Assembly: GCA_963781345.1 (NCBI GenBank)
Contig: CAWAFQ010000003.1
Coordinates: forward strand, 1 to 64,000
Direction: 5' to 3'
From: JBBRHQ01 sp963781345
Lineage (GTDB): Bacteria; Actinomycetota; Thermoleophilia; Solirubrobacterales; 70-9
DNA: 64,000 nt
A model generated the notes under the pieces. That model was not told where the DNA came from and did not search any database. It saw only the letters and a program-made list of their open reading frames with translations. Shown here piece by piece: positions 58,241 through 64,000 of the stretch. The number at the start of each line of letters is the position of its first letter. The first letter of the stretch is position 1. The position numbers and the translations under genes were made by a program.

Positions 58241-59591
58241 CAGAGTCCTCGTCCTCCCCGTCCTCGTGCTTGCTCTCGCCGGCGCCGTCGTCGCTGCGGT
58301 TGCGCTCGTCGTGGATCATCTCCTCGTCGAACGCCAGGCCCTGGTGGTGGAGGGAGTGGCCCATCTTGTCGCGCTTGGCGCGCAGGTAGGCCTCGTTATG
58401 GGTGTTGGGCGCCGCCTCGATTGGAACCTGCTCGGTGACGGAGAGGCCGTAGCCCTCGAGCCCGACGATCTTCTTCGGGTTGTTGGTGAGGATCCTGATG
58501 CTGGTCAACCCGAGATCGCCGAGGATCTGGGCGCCGATCCCATAGTCGCGCAGGTCCGCGGGGAGGCCGAGTCGCAGGTTGGCCTCGACCGTATCGACAC
58601 CCTCCTCCTGCAGCTTGTAGGCGCGCAGCTTGTTGAGCAGTCCGATCCCGCGACCCTCCTGCGAGAGGTAGAGCAGGACGCCGCTGCCCTCGCGCTCGAT
58701 CATCGTCAGCGCCGCCTCGAGCTGCTCTCCGCAGTCGCAACGGAGGCTGTGGAACACATCGCCGGTCAGGCATTCGCTGTGGACGCGGACGAGGACGTCG
58801 TCGGCGCCGTCGACGTCGCCCTTGACCATCGCCACGTGGTGCTTGTCGTCAACGAGCGAGCGGTAGCCGATCGCCCTGAAGTCGCCGAATACGGTCGGGA
58901 GGCGGGTCGCGACGACCCGCTCGACCAGCTTCTCGGTCCGCCTCCGGTAGGCGATCAGGTCGGCGACCGTGACCATCTTCAGGCCGTGGCGCTCGCAGTA
59001 GGGGATCAGGTCGGGGACCCGGGCCATGGTCCCGTCGTCGTTCATCACCTCGCAGATCAGCCCCGCCGGGATCAGTCCCGCGTGGCGGGCGAGGTCGACG
59101 CTGGCCTCGGTATGGCCGGTGCGCTCGAGGACTCCCCCCTCCTTGGCCTTCAGCGGGAAGAGGTGGCCCGGGACGACGATGTCCGCGGGGCCGGACTCGG
59201 GATCGACCGCGACCTGGATCGTGTGGGCGCGATCATGGGCGCTGATCCCGGTCGTCACCCCGGAAGCCGCCTCGATCGTGACCGTGAAGGCGGTCTCCAG
59301 CGGTGCTTCGTTCTTGGCGGTCATCAGCCGCAGACCGAGGCGATCACAGCGCTCGGGGGTGAGGGCGAGGCAGATCAGCCCACGGGCCTCCTTCGCCATG
59401 AAGTTGACCGACTCGGGGGTCGCAAACTGCGCCGCCATCACCAGGTCGCCCTCGTTCTCGCGGTCCTCGCCGTCGCAGACGACAATCATCCGGCCGCGCC
59501 GGATCTCCTCGATCGCCTCCTCTACTGAGGAGAAGGCGCCCTCGCGCCGCGCTTTTTGCTTTCCGCTTTCCGCTTCAGTCGCTTCCGCCAT
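58233..59591 (-). CDS. ribBA: Bifunctional DHBP synthase / GTP cyclohydrolase II
   Basis: Residues ~20-225 are RibB (MIVVCDGEDRENEGDLVMAAQF, GGVLERTGHTEASVDLARHAGL), then RibA (VRVHSECLTGDVFHSLRCDCGEQLEAAL with the three Zn cysteines, LLYLSQEGRGIGLLNKLRAYKLQ, TNNPKKIVGLEGYGL). 452 residues with an acidic tail. A GAGAGGGA motif precedes the ATG. It overlaps ribE by 17 bases. Confidence 0.95.
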   Translation of the reverse strand: MAEATEAESGKQKARREGAFSSVEEAIEEIRRGRMIVVCDGEDRENEGDLVMAAQFATPESVNFMAKEARGLICLALTPERCDRLGLRLMTAKNEAPLETAFTVTIEAASGVTTGISAHDRAHTIQVAVDPESGPADIVVPGHLFPLKAKEGGVLERTGHTEASVDLARHAGLIPAGLICEVMNDDGTMARVPDLIPYCERHGLKMVTVADLIAYRRRTEKLVERVVATRLPTVFGDFRAIGYRSLVDDKHHVAMVKGDVDGADDVLVRVHSECLTGDVFHSLRCDCGEQLEAALTMIEREGSGVLLYLSQEGRGIGLLNKLRAYKLQEEGVDTVEANLRLGLPADLRDYGIGAQILGDLGLTSIRILTNNPKKIVGLEGYGLSVTEQVPIEAAPNTHNEAYLRAKRDKMGHSLHHQGLAFDEEMIHDERNRSDDGAGESKHEDGEDEDSDG

Positions 59592-60201
59592 CGCCCTTTC
59601 CCTCTCGGTCGTCTCTGAATGGTGACACCAGCCGCTCGACGTACTTGGCCAGCACGTCGCACTCGACGTTGATTCTGCGCCCCGGGGTCGCCTCGCCAAG
59701 GTTGGTACGCTCGAGCGTCTCGGGGATCAGTGAGACCTCGAAGAAGTCCTCGCCCAGGTCGGAGACGGTGAGGCTGACGCCGTCGAGGGTGACCGACCCG
59801 CGCTCGACCAGATAGCGGCTGAGCGACGGCTCGGCCCCCACCCGCAGGCGCCGGGAGAAGCCGTCCTCGGTGATCGAGAGGACCTCGCCTGTACCGTCGA
59901 CGTGCCCCTGCACGATGTGCCCGCCGAGCCTGTCGGAGGCGCGCATCGCCGGTTCGAGGTTGACGCGCGCGCCCGGGCCGAGTGGGCCGAGCGATGTGAG
60001 CGAGAGAGTCTGGTTCATCGCCTCGGCCTCGAAGGCGCCACCGTCAACCACGACCGCGGTCAGGCAGACGCCGTTGACGGCGACCGAGTCCCCCGCGACG
60101 ATCTCCGGCGCGAGCGAGGTGGCTATCCGCAGCCTGGCTCCATCGGGTCGGCGGTCGGCCGACTCGATTGTTCCCAGATCCTGGATCAGGCCGGTGAACA
60201 C
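59575..60201 (-). CDS. ribE: Riboflavin synthase alpha chain
   Basis: Dismutates two lumazines to riboflavin. Two lumazine-binding repeats: VFTGLIQDLGTIES...SVAVNGVCLTAVVV and GGHIVQGHVDGTGEVLSI...SVTLDGVSLTVSDL. GTG at 60201 with GGAG eight bases before it is preferred over GTG at 60210, which sits inside the ribD end. Confidence 0.94.
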   Translation of the reverse strand: MFTGLIQDLGTIESADRRPDGARLRIATSLAPEIVAGDSVAVNGVCLTAVVVDGGAFEAEAMNQTLSLTSLGPLGPGARVNLEPAMRASDRLGGHIVQGHVDGTGEVLSITEDGFSRRLRVGAEPSLSRYLVERGSVTLDGVSLTVSDLGEDFFEVSLIPETLERTNLGEATPGRRINVECDVLAKYVERLVSPFRDDREGKGDGGSD

Positions 60202-60203
60202 CG

Positions 60204-61331
60204 CTACCACTCCCTCAGTCGTGCCCGGATCAGGACATCCTCGCCGACCATCTCCACGCTCGAGGCCTCGCCGTAAGCGGTCTCGGAGATCCGCCCCCGC
60301 GCCTCGGGGGCCTCGCCGGCACCCCCGAGCAATACCGGGGCGACGAAAAGGCGGGTCTCGTCGACCTCTCCGGCTGCCGCAAAGGCGGCCGCGAGCCGCG
60401 GCCCGCCCTCGAGGAAGAGGCTGGTCATGCCGCGGCGGCCGAGATCGTCGAGCGCCGAGTGGATGCGATCGGAGGAGTCGCGGCCCGAAGCGAGGATGAC
60501 CTCGGCGCCCGCCTCGCGCAGCGCGTCCACCGCCCGGCGGTCGGCCTCGGGCGAGACGATCGTGATCAGCGGCGCCTCGTCCACCGTCTGCACCAGCCGC
60601 GAGCCGAGCGGCAGGCGGGCGGAGGAGTCGAAGACGACCCGGGTCGGCTGGCGCCGGGCATCGACCCCGCGCGCGGTCAGCAGAGGATCGTCGGCGAGCG
60701 CGGTGCCGATCCCGACCGCGACGGCGTCGGACTCGGCCCGCCAGAGATGAACGCGCTCGCGGCTTGACTCGCCGGTCATCCAGAGCGGCTCCCCGGTTGC
60801 GGTCGCAACCCGGCCATCGAGCGAGATCGCCGTCTTCAGGGTGACCAGCGGGCGGCCGCTGCGCGCGTGCTTGCGGAAGGGCTGGTTGAGGAGCCGCGCC
60901 TCGGTGGCGGCCGACCCTTGGGCGCTCTCGACCTCGACCCCCCCGTCGCGAAGGATCCCGGGACCGCGACCGGCGGCCTTCTCCGAGGGGTCGTCGGAGG
61001 CGACCACGACCCGAGCGATCCCCGCCTCGAGGATCGCGCCGGTACAGGGCGGCTGCCGGCCCTGGTGGGCGCAGGGCTCCAGCGAGACGTAAATCGTCGC
61101 GCCGCGCGGATCGTTACCGCGATCGGCACAGTCGCGCAGCGCGGCGCGCTCGGCGTGGGGGCCCCCCAGCTCGGCGTGGTATCCCTCGCCGATCACCTCG
61201 CCGCCGGCGTCGACGATCACCGCCCCGACCATCGGGTTCGGGCTGACCGCCCCGCGGCCGCCCTCGGCCAACTCCAGCGCCCGCCGGAGGTGGCGAGAAT
61301 CCTGGTCGGTGTGCCTGGCCGGTGCGTCGAT
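60204..61331 (-). CDS. ribD: Riboflavin biosynthesis deaminase/reductase RibD
   Basis: The deaminase domain has SPNPMVGAVIVD, GGPHAERAAL and SLEPCAHQGRQPPCTGAI (zinc His/Cys). The reductase domain has LKTAISLDGRVATATGEP, ADDPLLTARG and LFLEGGPRLAAAF. The family's leading helix (DSRHLRRALELAEGGRG) lies upstream of the first canonical start, TTG at 61271. In frame the only sensible start above it is ATC at 61331, seven bases after a TAGGAC box. The ATC start is inferred; the gene is certain. Confidence 0.88.
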   Translation of the reverse strand: MDAPARHTDQDSRHLRRALELAEGGRGAVSPNPMVGAVIVDAGGEVIGEGYHAELGGPHAERAALRDCADRGNDPRGATIYVSLEPCAHQGRQPPCTGAILEAGIARVVVASDDPSEKAAGRGPGILRDGGVEVESAQGSAATEARLLNQPFRKHARSGRPLVTLKTAISLDGRVATATGEPLWMTGESSRERVHLWRAESDAVAVGIGTALADDPLLTARGVDARRQPTRVVFDSSARLPLGSRLVQTVDEAPLITIVSPEADRRAVDALREAGAEVILASGRDSSDRIHSALDDLGRRGMTSLFLEGGPRLAAAFAAAGEVDETRLFVAPVLLGGAGEAPEARGRISETAYGEASSVEMVGEDVLIRARLREW

Positions 61332-61338
61332 GAGCCGT

Positions 61339-61368
61339 GTCCTAGCCGTTGATTGACTGGTCAGTCAA
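61339..61368 (-). promoter_or_regulatory. ribD promoter with overlapping palindrome
   Basis: TTGACT (61368-61363), 18 bases and TAGGAC (61344-61339) form the promoter. The -35 is one arm of TTGACTGGTCAGTCAA (plus strand, 61353-61368), a TetR-like operator shape. No FMN-riboswitch sequence is visible between here and the operon. Confidence 0.5.
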
Positions 61369-61499
61369 CAGTGATTCTAGCCACCCTCCCCGAGCAAGAC
61401 GCATCATCCGGTCTGTTTTCAGGAGGGAATGCCGGTTTCGGCGATCGCGAGGGCCGTGCCGGGCGCAAGGCGTGGACCGCGGGGGTGGACGGGCGCGGC

Positions 61500-61505
61500 T
61501 ACGCT
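61500..61505 (+). promoter_or_regulatory. -10 box of the glycosyltransferase gene
   Basis: TACGCT, ten bases before the GTG at 61516. It supports this start over the upstream ATG at 61429. Confidence 0.4.
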
Positions 61506-61515
61506 TGATCGCTCG

Positions 61516-62577
61516 GTGAAGCTGATCATCCAGATTCCCTGCCTCAACGAGGAAGCGACGCTGCCGGCGACGATCGCCGACCTGCCCCGGGCGATCCCCG
61601 GCCACGACGTCGATGTCGAGCTGCTTGTGATCGACGACGGATCGACTGACCGCACGGTCGAGACGGCGCGCCGCAACGGTGTCGAGCACGTCGTCCGCCT
61701 GACCAACAACAAGGGCCTCGCGGCCGCCTTCCAGGCCGGGCTCGACGCCTCACTCAAGCTCGGCGCCGACCTGATCGTCAACACCGACGCCGACAACCAG
61801 TACCGCGGTGCCGACATCCCGAAGCTGGTCGCGCCGATCCTCGCCGGCGACGCGGACATGGTCGTCGGCGACCGCCGGGTCGCCGAAATCGAGCACTTCT
61901 CGGGGGTCAAGAAAGCGCTGCAGCGCCTGGGCAGCTGGGTCGTGCGGAGGTTCTCCGGGACAGAGATCTCCGACGCGACCTCGGGCTTTCGCGCCTACAA
62001 CCGCGAGGCGGCGCTCCAGCTTCTCGTGGTCGACAACTTCACCTACACCCTCGAGAGCCTGATCCAGGCCGGCAAGATGCTGGTCGCCGTCGACCAGGTC
62101 GAGGTCGGCACCAACCCCAAGACTCGCGAGTCGCGGCTGTTCGACTCGACCGGGAGCTACGTCCGCCGAAACGGCCTCGCGATCGCCCGCATCTACACCC
62201 GCTACGAGCCGCTGCGAGTGTTCGCCACCTCCGGAATCGTCGTCGCCCTGCTCGCGCTCGCGGCCTGGACACCGTTCCTGGTCGACTGGGTCTTCAGGGG
62301 CGATGGGTCCGGCCACGTCCAGTCGCTGATCCTCGGCGCCGTCCTCTTCATCGCCGCGGTGCAGCTCTTCGCGCTCGGCGTGATCGGCGACCTGCTCGCC
62401 GGACAGCGGGTGATGACCCAGCGCGTGTTCGAGCGCGTTCGCCGTGTCGAGCTCGCGCTCGGCGTCCCGCCGTCCCACTACGACGATGGCGAGGGCACCG
62501 AGACCGGGGCACCCGCGACGACGGGGGCCGCGCCGCCTGTCCGCGAGCCGAGCCCGACCGAGCGGATCGGCGCCTAG
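61516..62577 (+). CDS. Family 2 glycosyltransferase (DPM1/DPG-like)
   Basis: A GT-A enzyme of 353 residues: VKLIIQIPCLNEEATLPATIADLP, ELLVIDDGSTDRTVETARRNGVEHVV, ADLIVNTDADNQYRGADIPKLV (DxD), VVGDRRV and SGFRAYNREAALQL. Two C-terminal hydrophobic segments (230-300) resemble polyprenyl-phosphate glycosyltransferases. An ATG at 61429 with AGGAGGG would add 29 poorly conserved residues. It is followed five bases on by a flippase gene. Confidence 0.88.
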   Translation: MKLIIQIPCLNEEATLPATIADLPRAIPGHDVDVELLVIDDGSTDRTVETARRNGVEHVVRLTNNKGLAAAFQAGLDASLKLGADLIVNTDADNQYRGADIPKLVAPILAGDADMVVGDRRVAEIEHFSGVKKALQRLGSWVVRRFSGTEISDATSGFRAYNREAALQLLVVDNFTYTLESLIQAGKMLVAVDQVEVGTNPKTRESRLFDSTGSYVRRNGLAIARIYTRYEPLRVFATSGIVVALLALAAWTPFLVDWVFRGDGSGHVQSLILGAVLFIAAVQLFALGVIGDLLAGQRVMTQRVFERVRRVELALGVPPSHYDDGEGTETGAPATTGAAPPVREPSPTERIGA

Positions 62578-62582
62578 GCGCC

Positions 62583-64000
62583 TTGGTCGAAGCCGAGACA
62601 GGGGCCGGGAAGGCGGCCGAGCCCGCCCCGGAGGACGGCGCGACCGAGACGGCGGGAGCGGTCGACTACGGCAAGACGGCCGGCTTCCTCTCGATCGGGG
62701 TCGGGCTGACGGGTGTCATCACCTACCTCTATTTCGTCATCGCCTCGCACGTTCTCTCCAAGCCCGACTACGGGCAGATCACCGTGCTCTGGTCGGCGGT
62801 CTTCATCACCGTCTCGACCCTGTACCGGCCGATCGACCAGCTCCTCTCCCGCCACATCTCCGAGCGCCTCGTCCAGGGCGAGCCGATCGGCGAACCGGTG
62901 CGGGTCGCGGCGAAGATTCAGCTCGGCCTGGCGCTGTCCTTCGCGGTCCTGGCCCTGGCTTTCCGCGGCCGGCTGCAGAACAACCTGCTCGAGGGCAACG
63001 AGACCCTCTACTGGATCTTCTTCTCGGCGGTCCTCTTCTACGCCGCCAGCTACTTCGCCCGGGGCTATCTCGCGGGACACCGTCGTTTCGGCCTCTTCAC
63101 CGCGCTGATCCTCTCGGAGTCCTGCTTCCGGACGATCTTTGCCGTCCTCGTCGCCGTAGGCCTGGCCAGCGGCCAGGACGCGGTGGCGATCGGCATAGTC
63201 GCCGCCCCCAGCCTCAGCCTCCTCGTGGTCCCACTCGCCTTCGCAAGGCAGGCCACAAAGAACACCGAACCCTCCCTGCCGGGAGGGGATGTCATGCCGG
63301 CGGTCGACATCGATGCCGCCGAGGGTCCCGGCGGCGGCCCGGAGGCCGCGCCCGAGTTCAGCCTCGCACACGGCTCGGGCTTCGCCGCGGCGGTGCTGCT
63401 GATCATGTTCAGCGAGCAGGCCTTCCTCAACGCCGGCCCGCTGATGGTCCGCGGCCTCGAGGGCGCCGCCGCCGCAGGGTTCATCTTCAATGTGCTGATG
63501 ATCGCGAGGGCGCCGCTGCAGCTCTTCCAGGCCGTCTCGACCAGCATCCTCCCCCACCTCACCAGCCTTCACACCAGCACCGACGAGGACAGTGAGAGCG
63601 AGTTTCATGGATCGATCCGGCTTGTGCTGAAGGCGATCGCGGCGTTCACCGCGCTCGTCGCACTCGTCGTGCTGATCGCCGGGCCACAGCTGATGCAGCT
63701 CGCGTTCTCGAACAAGTTCACCTACGAGCGGATCGGCCTGCTGCTGGTCACCGCCGGCATGGGCCTCTATCTCTCGGCGGTGACGATCAACCAGGCCTGC
63801 CTCGCCCAGGGCCAGGTCCGCCGGGCCTCCGCCCGTTGGATCGGCTGCGCGATCTTCTTCGTGGCCTGGTGCCTGGTTCCGCTGATCGCCGACACCGCGC
63901 GACGGGTGGAGGTCGGCTTCGCCCTCACCGCGGCCCTCCTGCTCGGCCTCCTCGTCTTCATCTTCCGCAACCCCCACGTCCGGGCCGAGGACGTGCCTGA
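62583..64000 (+). CDS. Oligosaccharide flippase-like membrane protein, 3' end outside the window
   Basis: An open frame of at least 472 codons from a TTG at 62583. It has an acidic N-terminal leader (VEAETGAGKAAEPAPEDGATE), then about 12 hydrophobic segments (FLSIGVGLTGVITYLYFVIASHVLSKPDYGQITVLWS, DQLLSRHISERLVQGEP, AVLLIMFSEQAFLNAGPLMV). The pattern is that of polysaccharide-biosynthesis/MVF-type flippases. Together with the glycosyltransferase it suggests a cell-surface glycan locus continuing past 64000. Confidence 0.8.
   Translation, partial: MVEAETGAGKAAEPAPEDGATETAGAVDYGKTAGFLSIGVGLTGVITYLYFVIASHVLSKPDYGQITVLWSAVFITVSTLYRPIDQLLSRHISERLVQGEPIGEPVRVAAKIQLGLALSFAVLALAFRGRLQNNLLEGNETLYWIFFSAVLFYAASYFARGYLAGHRRFGLFTALILSESCFRTIFAVLVAVGLASGQDAVAIGIVAAPSLSLLVVPLAFARQATKNTEPSLPGGDVMPAVDIDAAEGPGGGPEAAPEFSLAHGSGFAAAVLLIMFSEQAFLNAGPLMVRGLEGAAAAGFIFNVLMIARAPLQLFQAVSTSILPHLTSLHTSTDEDSESEFHGSIRLVLKAIAAFTALVALVVLIAGPQLMQLAFSNKFTYERIGLLLVTAGMGLYLSAVTINQACLAQGQVRRASARWIGCAIFFVAWCLVPLIADTARRVEVGFALTAALLLGLLVFIFRNPHVRAEDVP

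Noticed and set aside
61332..61515. FMN riboswitch
   Set aside because: None of the conserved FMN aptamer segments could be recognised in the short divergent gap.

Overview
The window is about 64 kb of very GC-rich DNA with dense, mostly minus-strand genes. The conserved blocks (acpP-rnc-smc-ftsY, rpsP-KH-trmD-rplS-lepB-rnhB, SepIVA-coaD-rsmD-recG), an F420-type nitroreductase domain, a DUF2630 protein and a FliA/WhiG sigma factor point to an actinobacterium, probably Thermoleophilia/Solirubrobacterales. The phylum is well supported; the class is an inference. The first ~240 bases are AT-rich and unlike everything else, so they are probably a chimeric contig end.

Layout. 0.2-5 kb: infC, thrS and a large membrane protein. 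5-15 kb: small accessory genes, three tRNAs (Val, Cys, Gly), a probable sigma28-driven small RNA, and an ABC exporter pair. 14-20 kb: RNase H-like protein, EF-G paralogue, FliA/WhiG sigma factor, Xer-like recombinase and L,D-transpeptidase. 20-27 kb: lipid and one-carbon genes (epimerase, acyltransferase, MTHFS-like, hydrolase) and ilvD. 27-31 kb: thiD, dprA, yifB and an inverted yraN. 31-44 kb: the core translation, secretion and chromosome block (rnhB, lepB, rplS, trmD, KH protein, rpsP, ffh, HD-GYP, ftsY, smc, rnc, acpP, plsX, rpmF, DUF177). 44-48 kb: accessory genes (methyltransferase, AbiEi/DUF559 protein, SDR, a phosphotransferase operon). 48.7-57 kb: SepIVA-like, coaD, rsmD, recG, then a disturbed zone with a fakA remnant and a heavily frameshifted MMPL gene, then rpmB. 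57.7-61.3 kb: the riboflavin operon ribD-ribE-ribBA-ribH. 61.5-64 kb: a glycosyltransferase and a flippase that runs off the end.

The most unusual items are: (1) a compact SMC protein with no recognisable hinge; (2) a structured RNA of about 165 nt behind a near-perfect sigma28 promoter, in a window that also encodes a sigma28-family factor; (3) apparent leaderless starts six or seven bases after a TAGGNT-like -10 box, including two genes whose only good start is ATC; (4) two unrelated families of intergenic palindromes, each present twice; (5) two very small ORFs translationally coupled to their neighbours; (6) decay of the rpmB-fakA-recG neighbourhood. No CRISPR array, insertion sequence, rRNA or prophage was seen.
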